From Synechococcus sp. PNGco_S_binSS4 (GTDB lineage Bacteria; Cyanobacteriota; Cyanobacteriia; PCC-6307; Cyanobiaceae), in the NCBI GenBank assembly GCA_007571085.1, contig RKSC01000032.1:1-33651 (forward strand): DNA of 33,651 bases. The letters are read 5' to 3'. Each line of letters starts with the position of its first letter. Position 1 is the first letter of the stretch. The notes under the pieces were generated by a model. The model was not told the DNA's origin. It made no database searches and saw only the letters and a list, made by a program, of their open reading frames with translations. Below, one piece after another: positions 19,666-28,939 of the stretch. The position numbers and the translations under genes are program-made.

Positions 19666-20953
19666 CCCCTGCCGCTTTTGCCGCTTTTGCCAGCAACTCC
19701 TGAGCCCCTGCTGGGGCAAATGGCTGGGGCAAATGCTGCAACACGTAGCCCAAGGCAGCCCGGCACCCCTTGAGTTGTAGATGGGCACGACTCTCTGCAT
19801 CCAACTCCGGTGTGCTGAGAAAAGGTCGTGCCTGCTCCACCCCATCTTGGAGCACCACCAAAGAAGGTGCCAGCAGGGCTGCCAGCTGTTCTTGCCAAGG
19901 CTGGGGTTGTTTGGTATCCAGGCCAGCCTCCTGCCAGCGGGGCAGAAGTTCATGGCGCAGGGTTTCCCCATCCATGCCGTGAAGCACCTGGCTATTGAGC
20001 CAGTTGAGCTTGTCCCAGTCAAAGCGGGCACCAGCCCTGTTCACCCGATCAAAATCAAACACAGCAGCAGCATGTGGCAAATCAAAGCGCTCCCCCAGGC
20101 CAGTGGGTGGTGACCAACCCAGGAGACACATGTAGTTGCTCACGGCAGCAGCGGTGTAGCCCAGGGCTTGGAAGTCAGCAATGGAGGTGACCCCATCCCG
20201 CTTGGACAGCTTGCGACCCTCCTTGTTGAGAATTAGAGGGGTGTGGGCAAAGGAGGGCTCCATGGCCCCCAGGGCTTGGTAGAGGAGCACCTGCTTGGCT
20301 GTGTTGGCGATGTGATCTTCCCCACGGATCACATGGGTGATGCCCATGGCAATGTCATCCACCACCACTGCCAGGTTGTAGAGAGGATCACCAATTTGAT
20401 CACCAGGGGCACGGCGGGCAATGACCATATCCCCTCCCAGATCAGCCCCTCGCCAGCGCATGGAACCACGCACCATGTCTTCCCAAAGGATGTCTTGGCT
20501 GTCATCAATACGAAAACGCACCACCGCTTGCCGTCCCTGCCCATGGAAGGTGGCAATCTCTTGGGGGGAAAGATTGCGGTGGCGGTTGTCGTAGCGGGGT
20601 GCTTCCTGGGCTGCTTGTTGGGCTTCCCGCATGGCGTTGAGCTCTGCTTCAGTGGCATAGCAGCGGTAGGCATGACCACTGGCCAAGAGGGCGGCAATGG
20701 CCTCCTTATGGTTGGCGGTGCGCTGGCTTTGCACCACGGGCTCACCGTCCCAGTCCAGTCCCAGCCAACGCAGACCAGCCAGGATGCTATCGGTGAAGAC
20801 CTGTTGGGACCGCTCCCGGTCTGTGTCTTCAATACGAAGCAGAAACTGGCCCCCATGGCGGCGGGCAAATAGCCAGTTAAAGACCGCCGTGCGGGCAGTA
20901 CCCATGTGCAAGTTGCCCGTGGGACTAGGGGCAATGCGAACGCGAACAGACAC
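19496..20953 (-). CDS. gltX: Glutamyl-tRNA synthetase
   Basis: VRVRIAPSPTGNLHMGTARTAVFNWLFARRHGGQFLLRIEDTDRERS, HVIRGEDHIANTAKQVLLYQALG, KLSKRDG. Start is GTG at 20953; the ORF-track start at 21088 would run through tRNA-Asp. Confidence 0.96.
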   Translation of the reverse strand: MSVRVRIAPSPTGNLHMGTARTAVFNWLFARRHGGQFLLRIEDTDRERSQQVFTDSILAGLRWLGLDWDGEPVVQSQRTANHKEAIAALLASGHAYRCYATEAELNAMREAQQAAQEAPRYDNRHRNLSPQEIATFHGQGRQAVVRFRIDDSQDILWEDMVRGSMRWRGADLGGDMVIARRAPGDQIGDPLYNLAVVVDDIAMGITHVIRGEDHIANTAKQVLLYQALGAMEPSFAHTPLILNKEGRKLSKRDGVTSIADFQALGYTAAAVSNYMCLLGWSPPTGLGERFDLPHAAAVFDFDRVNRAGARFDWDKLNWLNSQVLHGMDGETLRHELLPRWQEAGLDTKQPQPWQEQLAALLAPSLVVLQDGVEQARPFLSTPELDAESRAHLQLKGCRAALGYVLQHLPQPFAPAGAQELLAKAAKAAGVKKGVVMKGVRAALLGSLRGPDLLVSWELLHGVGADHPRLQAALGLTSESGPAEVH

Positions 20954-20987
20954 CTGGTAGTGGGGGTTGTTCAGACCATTTAACCAA

Positions 20988-21061
20988 CGGGACCGACGGG
21001 ATTCGAACCCGCAACTTCCGCCGTGACAGGGCGGTGCTCTAACCGGTTGAACTACGGTCCC
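20988..21061 (-). tRNA. tRNA-Asp (anticodon GTC)
   Basis: Reverse strand GGGACCGTAGTTCAACCGGTTAGAGCACCGCCCTGTCACGGCGGAAGTTGCGGGTTCGAATCCCGTCGGTCCCG folds as a cloverleaf with a 7-bp acceptor stem; CCA is not encoded. Confidence 0.97.
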
Positions 21062-21115
21062 ATGAATCAGTTGTGATCTTACCAGCATCAGCCGGTCCAG
21101 GTCAACGGACCCAGC

Positions 21116-21622
21116 TCATTCCATGAGGTGTTTCATTTGGGCCACCATGGCTGTGATGGTGTCTGGGTTGGCTGGTTTCTGGCTATGGCTGAGCAGTTCA
21201 CGACCCAGGACGGTGCAACCCAGGTGACTCAGCTGCAGGCGCATGGCAGAGAGGATTTTCTGACCACCACCACCGGAGTGGGTGGACAGAGCCACGGGCT
21301 TGCCATTGAAGAGACTGCGGAAATCTTCCGCACAGCGAGACAACCAGGCAATGGCGTTGGTGAGGCTAGGGGGAATGCCCCCGTTGTATTCCGGAGCACA
21401 GATCCACAGGCCACCGGCCTTGGCCATGGCTTGGTGGAGTTGCTCAAAATCCGCACCGGGCCCATTGGATTCCCCACGGGAGGTGTAGAGATTCAGATCA
21501 AGGGTGGTGAGATCCAAAAGCACTGTGGAGAGTCCTGCAGCAGCACCTGCAGCTAGAACAGACTCAGCCAACTGGAGATTGCGGTTGTGACTAGCTACCA
21601 GGATAAGCAGGTTAGGCGCCAT
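21116..21622 (-). CDS. NADPH-dependent FMN reductase family protein
   Basis: LILVASHNRNLQLAESV, GGLWICAPEYNGGIPPSLTNAIAWLSR (flavodoxin-like APEYNxxxP motif). Confidence 0.9.
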   Translation of the reverse strand: MAPNLLILVASHNRNLQLAESVLAAGAAAGLSTVLLDLTTLDLNLYTSRGESNGPGADFEQLHQAMAKAGGLWICAPEYNGGIPPSLTNAIAWLSRCAEDFRSLFNGKPVALSTHSGGGGQKILSAMRLQLSHLGCTVLGRELLSHSQKPANPDTITAMVAQMKHLME

Positions 21623-21627
21623 GGGGC

Positions 21628-21810
21628 TCAGGGACGGAAGCCTGCAGGTTCAATCAGGCGCACCTGATTGCCCCTTGCCGTGAACTCACGACCCTGGTCG
21701 CTTTGCACCACCACGCGGCCACCGGACTTCACACGAATCACGCGGGCCCGAACCCAGCCCATGGCTGCGGATTCAAGCACTTTGACCAAATCACCAGGCT
21801 GAAGATCCAT
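21628..21810 (-). CDS. Small conserved-looking hypothetical protein (beta-rich, SH3-like character)
   Basis: 60 aa MDLQPGDLVKVLESAAMGWVRARVIRVKSGGRVVVQSDQGREFTARGNQVRLIEPAGFRP; fills the gap between the FMN reductase gene and tRNA-Trp. Confidence 0.7.
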   Translation of the reverse strand: MDLQPGDLVKVLESAAMGWVRARVIRVKSGGRVVVQSDQGREFTARGNQVRLIEPAGFRP

Positions 21811-21860
21811 GGAAACTTAACTAGAATGAACCTTAAGGCAGGGTCAGGAGAGGCATCAGA

Positions 21861-21933
21861 CGCGCCGTGGAGGACTCGAACCCCCGACATCAGGTTTTGG
21901 AGACCTGCGTTCTACCAGCTGAACTAACGGCGC
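21861..21933 (-). tRNA. tRNA-Trp (anticodon CCA)
   Basis: Reverse strand GCGCCGTTAGTTCAGCTGGTAGAACGCAGGTCTCCAAAACCTGATGTCGGGGGTTCGAGTCCTCCACGGCGCG; anticodon loop CTCCAAA; acceptor stem GCGCCGT/ACGGCGC. Confidence 0.97.
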
Positions 21934-21976
21934 AATAGCTGATGCCCCCATGGGGCAAGACAATTCTATGGCGCCA

Positions 21977-22444
21977 TCAGGCGTCCCGGTCAAACCGCTG
22001 CTTGACCCGGGTGGCTTTACCCACACGGTTGCGCAGATAAAAGAGCTTGGCTCGCCTCACTTTACCACGGCGTTGCACCTTTACAGATGCGGTTTGGGGA
22101 GAGTGAAGCATGAAGATGCGCTCCACCCCAATGCCTTGGAAGATACGCCGCACCGTAATGGTTTCATTGAGGCCACTGTGACGTTTGGCAATCACCACAC
22201 CCTCATAGGGCTGGACCCGCTCCTTGCCCCCCTCACTAATCTTCACCCCCACCCTGACGGTGTCACCCACGAAAATCTCCGGCAAAGCACCCGAGGGCTT
22301 GAGTTGTTCACGCTCAAAAGCCTCAATCAGGGCCTGACCCTTGAGGGTAGTGACTGATGTTGCAGTGGTGCCAGGGCTATCTGGTTCTGCCGAGGGCTCT
22401 TCTGGTGGGGCCTGGGGGTTGCTGGAGTCTGTGGCGCTGGTCAC
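21977..22444 (-). CDS. rplS: 50S ribosomal protein L19 with N-terminal Ser/Pro/Glu-rich extension
   Basis: [59 protein letters not shown]...[22 protein letters not shown]. Confidence 0.96.
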   Translation of the reverse strand: MTSATDSSNPQAPPEEPSAEPDSPGTTATSVTTLKGQALIEAFEREQLKPSGALPEIFVGDTVRVGVKISEGGKERVQPYEGVVIAKRHSGLNETITVRRIFQGIGVERIFMLHSPQTASVKVQRRGKVRRAKLFYLRNRVGKATRVKQRFDRDA

Positions 22445-22473
22445 CTCTGTTTCTCAATGAACAGTCATGCACC

Positions 22474-22794
22474 TTAGCTGGTCTGCCTCCTCTTTGTCCC
22501 CAATGTCTTGGGTCCAAAGCGGTTCCAGGCCAGCACCCCTCCCGTAGCCAGTAGCCAGATTACCCCCAGACCTTCGGAAAGCACATACAGGCTTTTGCCC
22601 GGGGTACCTAGCCACTCCCCTTCATGCAAGACCATGAGCCAGTGAACCTGGCCTCCCCTTAGACCCAGCCAGTCCCTGGCCAGGCGATAGAGCACACCGG
22701 TCAGAGCACTGTTGAGTAGGGGTATGAGCAAAAGGGGACCAAGACAGCCATGCCAACGACGCATGAGGCTGACTGTGTGTTTCCAGTTCACCAT
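22474..22794 (-). CDS. Small PepSY-associated-TM-like membrane protein
   Basis: RRWHGCLGPLLLIPLLNSALTGVLYRLARDWLG...HWLMVLHEGEWLGTPGKSLYVLSEGLGVIWLLATGGVLAW; RxxHxxxG...TG and LHEG pattern. Confidence 0.7.
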   Translation of the reverse strand: MVNWKHTVSLMRRWHGCLGPLLLIPLLNSALTGVLYRLARDWLGLRGGQVHWLMVLHEGEWLGTPGKSLYVLSEGLGVIWLLATGGVLAWNRFGPKTLGTKRRQTS

Positions 22795-22859
22795 GGCTGC
22801 AGAACCTCACCGTGCCAATGCATCTACTTTAGGTTACTTGCACCAGGCTAGGGCCCATC

Positions 22860-23690
22860 GTGAACAAGCTCTTTGCTGACCTCCTCATTAGGAGCGCAGC
22901 CCATAGCAGCCCGCGGATTCGCCAGACTAGGCGTGGCATTGCGGCAAAGTCGGCCCCGGAGATTGCCACCATGCGACAAGCCAGCCGGATCGTGGCCACA
23001 GTTCTGAAAGAAATCATGGCCATGGTGGAGCCGGGGCAGACCACCGGGGATCTGGATGCCTATGCGGAACGGCGCATACGGCAGATGGGGGCCGTGCCCA
23101 GCTTTAAGGGTTACCAGGGTTTTCCCGCCTCCATTTGTGCCAGCATCAACAGCGAAGTTGTTCATGGCATTCCCAGCTCCAAGCGGGTGATTAGGGATGG
23201 GGACGTGTTGAAGGTGGACACCGGTGCTTGTTTTGAGGGCTTCCACGGGGACAGCTGTGTCACCATCACCGTGGGCTCCACCAATGATGCTGCCCAGCGT
23301 CTGAGCCGGGTGGCCCAGGAGGCCCTAATGAAAGGGTTGGCCCAGGTGCGTTCGGGAAACACGTTGCTGGACATTGCCGGGGCGGTGCAAGACCATGTGG
23401 AGTCCCATGGCTATGCGGTGGTGAGGGACTACACAGGCCATGGCATTGGCCGCAACCTCCATGAGGAGCCCTCCGTGTTCAACTACCGCACCAACCAGCT
23501 ACCCAATGTGCGCTTGCGCCCAGGCATGACCCTGGCGGTGGAACCTATCCTGAATGCAGGTGGCTCGGCCTGTCGCACCTTGAAAGACGGCTGGACAGTG
23601 GTGACTGAGGATGGTTCTCTCTCTGCCCAATGGGAACACACAGTTTTGGTCACCCGGGATGGCTGCGACATCCTCACTGATCGGAGCTGA
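22860..23690 (+). CDS. map: Methionine aminopeptidase type I
   Basis: [74 protein letters not shown] start. Confidence 0.96.
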   Translation: MNKLFADLLIRSAAHSSPRIRQTRRGIAAKSAPEIATMRQASRIVATVLKEIMAMVEPGQTTGDLDAYAERRIRQMGAVPSFKGYQGFPASICASINSEVVHGIPSSKRVIRDGDVLKVDTGACFEGFHGDSCVTITVGSTNDAAQRLSRVAQEALMKGLAQVRSGNTLLDIAGAVQDHVESHGYAVVRDYTGHGIGRNLHEEPSVFNYRTNQLPNVRLRPGMTLAVEPILNAGGSACRTLKDGWTVVTEDGSLSAQWEHTVLVTRDGCDILTDRS

Positions 23691-23739
23691 ACTGATAGGA
23701 GTTGAGTCTTGATGCCTGGCATGTGGGCTGGGCACCTTG

Positions 23740-24462
23740 TTAATGGCCATCTTTAGGACGGGTGCAGAGTCGTCCATAAAGGCCATTCATCAAATTGGCC
23801 ATGGGGGCCAGAAGATAGGTCAAGGGATTGAAGCTCACAATGATCAGCCGTAAATCCCAGCCCACCAAATTCAGGATTTGCTCCGCCACAAACCCAGCTG
23901 ACATGGGGCCGTAGGGATTCAAGCTGCTGCGAAAAGGCCCCAAAATCAGGCGCCGGATGGTGCATGGTGCATCCAGGCTTTGCAGGGTGAGCAGGGTGCC
24001 CAGGCTGCGCTTACTCACCTCATAGATAGGACTGAAAGCAGGACCCACCTCAGCTTCAGATGTGTTTACCCAAAGCTCACGACCTATTCTTCGCTCCTCT
24101 GAAAGTTGGCGACTCTGGCGAAGAAACAGGGCAATTAGGGCCTGAGCACTCATGAGATTGGCCTGGAGCACCTCTTCAATGGCAGCCCCATCACGGCGCC
24201 CCAGAAGATTCATGCCGTGGTTAATCACCAAAATATCCACCTCCAGAAGTAGGGCCTCCAATGCACCATCAACCTGACCATTCCAGACCAGCCAATGGGG
24301 CTGGTCCAGATGGTGGGGGGCCGGTCTGCGGCTAATGCCAATCACTGTGGCTCCTCGCCGTTGCAGGCCCTCCCGCAGTGCGGAGCCCAAAGCACCACTT
24401 GCACCTGTGATGGCAACGCGCTTTGACCAGCGATTGGGGCGCTTCTCCCTTTCCTTTTCCAT
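23740..24462 (-). CDS. Short-chain dehydrogenase/reductase family protein
   Basis: VAITGASGALGSALREGLQRRGATVIGISRR, DILVINHGMNLLG, YEVSKRSLGTL (YxxxK). Confidence 0.85.
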   Translation of the reverse strand: MEKEREKRPNRWSKRVAITGASGALGSALREGLQRRGATVIGISRRPAPHHLDQPHWLVWNGQVDGALEALLLEVDILVINHGMNLLGRRDGAAIEEVLQANLMSAQALIALFLRQSRQLSEERRIGRELWVNTSEAEVGPAFSPIYEVSKRSLGTLLTLQSLDAPCTIRRLILGPFRSSLNPYGPMSAGFVAEQILNLVGWDLRLIIVSFNPLTYLLAPMANLMNGLYGRLCTRPKDGH

Positions 24463-24518
24463 GGATGTCAACCCCCCACTCCCCTGAGGGAATCCTCTTC
24501 TGTGGCCATGGACAACTT

Positions 24519-24908
24519 ATGGAGACCCCATTCCAGAATCAGCCTAGCCAGAACCAGAAGCAGGTGTCCCTGTTTCTTCCCTACTGCGCAGCGGTGCCAG
24601 GAGCAAAGCACCTGAAGGAGGCCATGGCCATCTTCTCCCAAGGGCAGCTCATGGGAGCTCGGCAGATTCAGGGTGGTCCACCCATTGCATTTTCTTTGCA
24701 GTGGCAGCCCGGCCAGCTGCCTGCAGACCCTTGCCCCTGCACCTTGACCATCCCCCAAGTGCAAGGGGCCTGTTATCGCTTCTCGGTCCCCAGTCACCAG
24801 GCTGTGGTTTGGTTCCTTCAGGTGTACCAGAGCCAGACAGGTGGTTCTGTAGGTGAACATGTGCCTGATATGCCCCAGAGCTTTTGGACGCAGCTTTTTT
24901 CTGCTTAA
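24519..24908 (+). CDS. Conserved-looking hypothetical protein
   Basis: METPFQNQPSQNQKQVSLFLPYCAAVPGAKHLKEAMAIFSQGQLMGARQIQGGPPIAFSLQWQPGQLPADPC...VPSHQAVVWFLQVYQS; its TAA is 1 nt before the in-frame GTG of the next gene. Confidence 0.65.
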   Translation: METPFQNQPSQNQKQVSLFLPYCAAVPGAKHLKEAMAIFSQGQLMGARQIQGGPPIAFSLQWQPGQLPADPCPCTLTIPQVQGACYRFSVPSHQAVVWFLQVYQSQTGGSVGEHVPDMPQSFWTQLFSA

Positions 24909-24909
24909 A

Positions 24910-26019
24910 GTGCCTCCAGCACCTGGCCTGGCCTTGTCCATCACTGTGTTAGTCGGCTCCACAGAGCCCTACAGCGGCAAGTCCGCCCTTGTGCTGGGGT
25001 TGGCCCAGTGGCTCCAGTCTCAGGGAATTCGCTTTTGCTACAGCAAACCACTGGCCACCAGCCTGGAGCGCCAGCAGCAGCATTCAGAACCCCTGTTTGA
25101 CGATGACGCCCATTTGATTGGGGAGATGCTCCAGCTGGCCCCAGCAGACCTGATCCCTTCCCTTGCCCCATCTGCTTCTGCAGGCAACCTTGACTTGGCC
25201 CACCTGGGGGAGGCCATGGAACGGGACTATTTCCCAGCTCTACAGGAGAAGTTGGAGAGCTCCACAGCCCAGGTGACCATTATGGAGGGTCCCAGCTCTT
25301 TGGCGGAGGGCTGCTGCCTGGGGCTCCATTTACCTGCTCTGGCTGCCCGCCTGGATGCCCCAGTGTTGCTGATCCATTCTTGGCAGGGCAGCACCAGTGT
25401 GGAGACCCTGGTTGATGGGTGCCATCGCCTGGAAGGACGGGCCAGTGGATTGGTGCTGAATGCTGTGGAGCCCGAGCTCATTCCCTCCTTGAAACATGAT
25501 CTAGAACCCCTCCTGCAGCGCCTTCACCTGCCCCTGCTGGGTGTACTGCCCCGCAGCCCCCTACTGCGCAGTGTGAGTGTAGGTGATCTGAGCCAGCGGC
25601 TGGCGGCGGAGGTGCTTTGCTGCCCGGAGCGGCTGGACCTGCTGGTGGAAACACTCTCCATTGGGGCCATGAGTGTCAATTCAGCCATGCAATTCTTCCG
25701 CAGGCGGCGCAATATGGCTGTGATCACTGGTGCAGACCGAACCGACATCCAACTGGCGGCCCTAGAAGCCTCCACCCAGTGTCTGATTCTCACAGGAGCA
25801 TCCTCCCCCCTTCAACAGCTGGTCAACCGTGCTGAAGAGCTGGAAGTGCCCGTATTAAAGGTGAGCAAGGACACACTCAACACCGTGGCATTGGTGGAGC
25901 GGGCCTTTGGGAATGTGAGGCTCCATGAGCCCATCAAGGCCAGCTTTGCCCTGCGCCTGATGCGGGAGAATTGCGATTTCACACCGTTGATAGCACGTCT
26001 CAATCTGCCCTCACCTTGA
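24910..26019 (+). CDS. Phosphotransacetylase-family/BioD-like ATPase with DRTGG-like domain
   Basis: ITVLVGSTEPYSGKSALVLGLAQWL (P-loop variant), VTIMEGPSSL, GLVLNAVEPE, LLGVLPRSPLLRSVSVGDL, NMAVITGADRTDIQLAALEASTQCLILTG. GTG at 24910 (or TTG at 24934) preferred over 24853. Confidence 0.85.
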   Translation: MPPAPGLALSITVLVGSTEPYSGKSALVLGLAQWLQSQGIRFCYSKPLATSLERQQQHSEPLFDDDAHLIGEMLQLAPADLIPSLAPSASAGNLDLAHLGEAMERDYFPALQEKLESSTAQVTIMEGPSSLAEGCCLGLHLPALAARLDAPVLLIHSWQGSTSVETLVDGCHRLEGRASGLVLNAVEPELIPSLKHDLEPLLQRLHLPLLGVLPRSPLLRSVSVGDLSQRLAAEVLCCPERLDLLVETLSIGAMSVNSAMQFFRRRRNMAVITGADRTDIQLAALEASTQCLILTGASSPLQQLVNRAEELEVPVLKVSKDTLNTVALVERAFGNVRLHEPIKASFALRLMRENCDFTPLIARLNLPSP

Positions 26020-26082
26020 ACAGTTGCAAAGGCAGCCATGGGGAAGGGTGACTGCTAGCTTGCAAGGAGCTTTGCACGGTCC

Positions 26083-26595
26083 TTGCCCAGGTCCCTTGAT
26101 ATACCCCCGTCGCCTCGGGTGGATGCCCTAGCCCATGAGTTGGCATTGCTCAACAGCCAGGCAAAACGGTGCATTGCCATGCTGGGATCCCGGCATGTGG
26201 CAATGACAACAGCCTATCTGGTGGAGCTACTTGCCAGTGCCTTGGCCCGGGAAGGCCACAGCTTGCTCACCTCCGGCTCCTTGGGAACCAATGCCGCAGT
26301 GGTCCGTGGTGCCCTGGCGGTCAATCCCAGGTCTCTGACGGTGGTACTTCCCCAAAGCCTTTCCCGCCAAAGCAAGGAATCACGCCAGCAGCTGGAGCCG
26401 GTGCTCCATCTCATTGAGAAGCCTGAACATGATCAGCTTTCCCTGCAAGAGGCCAGTCGCCTTTGCAACCAAGAAATTATCCAGCGCTGTGATCAGTTGA
26501 TCTGCATGGTGTTCCACGACAGTCACACCCTGCTGGAAACAGCCCAGATGGCAGAAGACCAATGCCGCCTGGTGAGTGTTCTGTATTTTGATTGA
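26083..26595 (+). CDS. SLOG/DprA-like protein ('DNA recombination-mediator protein A' family in cyanobacteria)
   Basis: RCIAMLGSRHVAMTTAYLVELLASALAREGHSLLTSGSLGTNAAVVRGAL...TVVLPQSLSRQ...QLICMVFHDSHTLLETAQMA Rossmann/SLOG-like pattern. Exact start uncertain (TTG 26083). Confidence 0.78.
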   Translation: MPRSLDIPPSPRVDALAHELALLNSQAKRCIAMLGSRHVAMTTAYLVELLASALAREGHSLLTSGSLGTNAAVVRGALAVNPRSLTVVLPQSLSRQSKESRQQLEPVLHLIEKPEHDQLSLQEASRLCNQEIIQRCDQLICMVFHDSHTLLETAQMAEDQCRLVSVLYFD

Positions 26596-26625
26596 GCTCT
26601 TAAGCAAGGGAACACCAGCAGCACC

Positions 26626-26724
26626 ATGGGCATCTGGCTGACAAGTTGGGGGCTGATTGATTTGGGGGCTGTGCTGCTGGTGCTGCTGGTGGTGGTGGCA
26701 TTTCTTGCCCGTTGGCGTTCCTAA
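26626..26724 (+). CDS. Putative 32-aa single-pass membrane microprotein
   Basis: ATG...TAA reads MGIWLTSWGLIDLGAVLLVLLVVVAFLARWRS: an about 18-residue hydrophobic segment plus a positive C-terminus (positive-inside type). It occupies most of the gap between 26595 and the hemL stop at 26728. Below the ORF-track length cutoff. Confidence 0.5.
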   Translation: MGIWLTSWGLIDLGAVLLVLLVVVAFLARWRS

Positions 26725-26727
26725 GGA

Positions 26728-28032
26728 TCAAGCAATTTCCCCAAAGGACTGGCGGAAAGCTTCCAGGGTTGTGTCAATGTCCTTGTCGCTGTGGGCTAGG
26801 GAGGTGAAACCTGCTTCAAAGCCACTGGGTGCTAAGTAAACACCCCGCTCCAACATGGCCCGATGGAGACGGCCAAACAGCTTATGGTCTGCTGCTTGGG
26901 CATCAGCGAAGTTGTGCACAGGCTGGTCGCGGAAGAAAAAGCCAAACATGCCGCTGATGCTTCCACCAGTGATGGGAAGGCCCGCCTCCTGGCCCGCCTC
27001 CAAAATACCTTTGATCAGCTGCTGGGTGATGGTCTCCAGGTGCTCATAGGTGCCGGGGCGCTTGAGCCGTTCCAGGGTGGCAATTCCAGCTGTCATGGCC
27101 AGGGGGTTGCCACTGAGTGTTCCGGCCTGGTACATGGGGCCTTCTGGAGCCACCATGGCCATCACATCAGCCCTTCCACCGTAGGCACCCACGGGCAAAC
27201 CCCCACCAATCACCTTGCCCATGGTGGTGAGATCAGGTGTGACACCAAAACGTTCCTGGGCACCGCCGTAGCTGATGCGAAAACCCGTCATCACCTCATC
27301 AAACACCAGGAGGGCGTCCTGGTCCCGTGTGAGCTCCCGCAGCCCTTCCAAGAAGCCAGGATCTGGTGGGATAAACCCGGCATTCCCCACCACGGGCTCC
27401 AGGATTACACCAGCAATTTTGCCCTGATGGTCAGAAAACAGGGTTTTGACCGCTTCCAAATCATTGTAAGGAGCCGTCAGGGTGGAGGCAGTAGCCCCAC
27501 GGGGGACACCGGGTGAATCGGGCAATCCGAGGGTGGCAACGCCGGAGCCTGCCTTCACCAGGAACATATCCGCGTGGCCGTGGTAGCAGCCCTCAAATTT
27601 GATCAGTTTCTCCCGATTTGTGAAGGCACGCATCAACCGCAACACCGCCATACATGCCTCGGTGCCGGAGTTGACAAAGCGCACCTTCTCCACAGAAGGG
27701 ACAGCTTCAATCACCATCTCTGCCAAGGTGTTCTCCAGGAGGCAGGGGGCGCCAAAGGAGGTGCCCCGATCCAGGGCATCGTGGAGGGCGGTAATCACAT
27801 CACCATGGGCATGGCCGCAGATGGCTGGTCCCCAGCTGCCCACATAGTCAATGTAGCGGTTGCCATCCACGTCCCAAACTGAAGAGCCTTGGACATGGTC
27901 AAACACAATGGGTTTGCCAGGGACTGAACGAAAAGCCCGAACCGGTGAACTGACGCCCCCCGGCATCAAGGCTTGGGCTGCGTCAAAGATCTCTTCGGAG
28001 CGAGTTGTATTCAACGAAGAAGCTGGAGCCAC
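26728..28032 (-). CDS. hemL: Glutamate-1-semialdehyde 2,1-aminomutase
   Basis: [86 protein letters not shown]. Confidence 0.97.
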   Translation of the reverse strand: MAPASSLNTTRSEEIFDAAQALMPGGVSSPVRAFRSVPGKPIVFDHVQGSSVWDVDGNRYIDYVGSWGPAICGHAHGDVITALHDALDRGTSFGAPCLLENTLAEMVIEAVPSVEKVRFVNSGTEACMAVLRLMRAFTNREKLIKFEGCYHGHADMFLVKAGSGVATLGLPDSPGVPRGATASTLTAPYNDLEAVKTLFSDHQGKIAGVILEPVVGNAGFIPPDPGFLEGLRELTRDQDALLVFDEVMTGFRISYGGAQERFGVTPDLTTMGKVIGGGLPVGAYGGRADVMAMVAPEGPMYQAGTLSGNPLAMTAGIATLERLKRPGTYEHLETITQQLIKGILEAGQEAGLPITGGSISGMFGFFFRDQPVHNFADAQAADHKLFGRLHRAMLERGVYLAPSGFEAGFTSLAHSDKDIDTTLEAFRQSFGEIA

Positions 28033-28079
28033 GTCATCGAGTTCAGTGGGTCAAGCCTAAGGGTAAAACCAAACCTCCA

Positions 28080-28889
28080 CTAATTCATCGGGCCAGGGAT
28101 GGCCAATTCCACAACAACGGGGGCATGGTCACTGGGCCGGGACAGGCCCCGCTGCTGGCGGTCAATCCAGCAGCCCTTAGCAACACCACAGAGCTGCCGG
28201 CTCAGGTAAATGTGATCTAGGCGCCAGCCCTGATCCCGGGGCCAGGCACCACTGCGGTAATCCCACCAACTCCAATGGCCACTTTCCGGGTGGAAGCAAC
28301 GGAAGGCATCTACAAGGTCCTGTCCCAGCACCACCTGCAGTGCTTCACGTTCCTGGGCACTGGCCATGATGCGCCCCTCAAGCCCCTGGGGATCATGCAC
28401 ATCCCTATGGTCCGGAGCAATGTTGAAATCCCCCACCATGCAAAGGGGCTCACCCGTCTCCAATTGGGCAGCCACATAGCGACCCAGGCAGTTCAGCCAG
28501 TCCAGCTTGTATCCATAGCTTTTACTGCCCACGGATGTGCCGTTGGGAACATAAAGGTTAAGGATGGTCAGGGAGCCTAGGCGTCCGCTGATGACCCGCT
28601 TCTGCTGGCTTAGGGCCATGGCCTCCTGGTCATCCTCCAGGAGGCTGTCAAATCCGTAGCCCACATGGGTGAGGGGCTGACGGCTGACCAAGGCCACCCC
28701 GTTGTAAGACTTTTGACCACTGATGGTTGCCCCATAGCCAACAGCTTCCAGTGGTTCATGGGGGAAATGTTCATCTGGCACCTTGGTTTCCTGAAGACAG
28801 AGCACATCGGGCTGGTGTGTTTCCAGCCAGCTGGCCACCTGGTCTAGGCGGGCCCGAATGGAATTCACGTTCCAGGTTGCAATGCGCAT
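28080..28889 (-). CDS. xthA: Exodeoxyribonuclease III
   Basis: MRIATWNVNSIRARLDQVASWLETHQPDVLCLQETKV, SGQKSYNGVALVS, LNLYVPNG, GDFNIAPDHRDVHDP, SDHAPVVVEL. Confidence 0.95.
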   Translation of the reverse strand: MRIATWNVNSIRARLDQVASWLETHQPDVLCLQETKVPDEHFPHEPLEAVGYGATISGQKSYNGVALVSRQPLTHVGYGFDSLLEDDQEAMALSQQKRVISGRLGSLTILNLYVPNGTSVGSKSYGYKLDWLNCLGRYVAAQLETGEPLCMVGDFNIAPDHRDVHDPQGLEGRIMASAQEREALQVVLGQDLVDAFRCFHPESGHWSWWDYRSGAWPRDQGWRLDHIYLSRQLCGVAKGCWIDRQQRGLSRPSDHAPVVVELAIPGPMN

Positions 28890-28939
28890 GGAAGCCGGCA
28901 GGACAACATAGAATTAAGCAATGAACCAGGCTGGTGACC

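Noticed and set aside
20243-20872. 209-aa plus-strand ORF
   Set aside because: Antisense to gltX catalytic domain.
24468-24962. 164-aa minus-strand ORF
   Set aside because: The opposite-strand frame (24519-24908) has better protein character and couples directly to the next gene's GTG.
26083-26595. Defence-system interpretation of the SLOG/DprA-like protein
   Set aside because: SLOG folds occur in defence systems, but this family is a common stand-alone cyanobacterial gene and no defence effector or partner is adjacent.
26863-27516. 217-aa plus-strand ORF
   Set aside because: Antisense to hemL.
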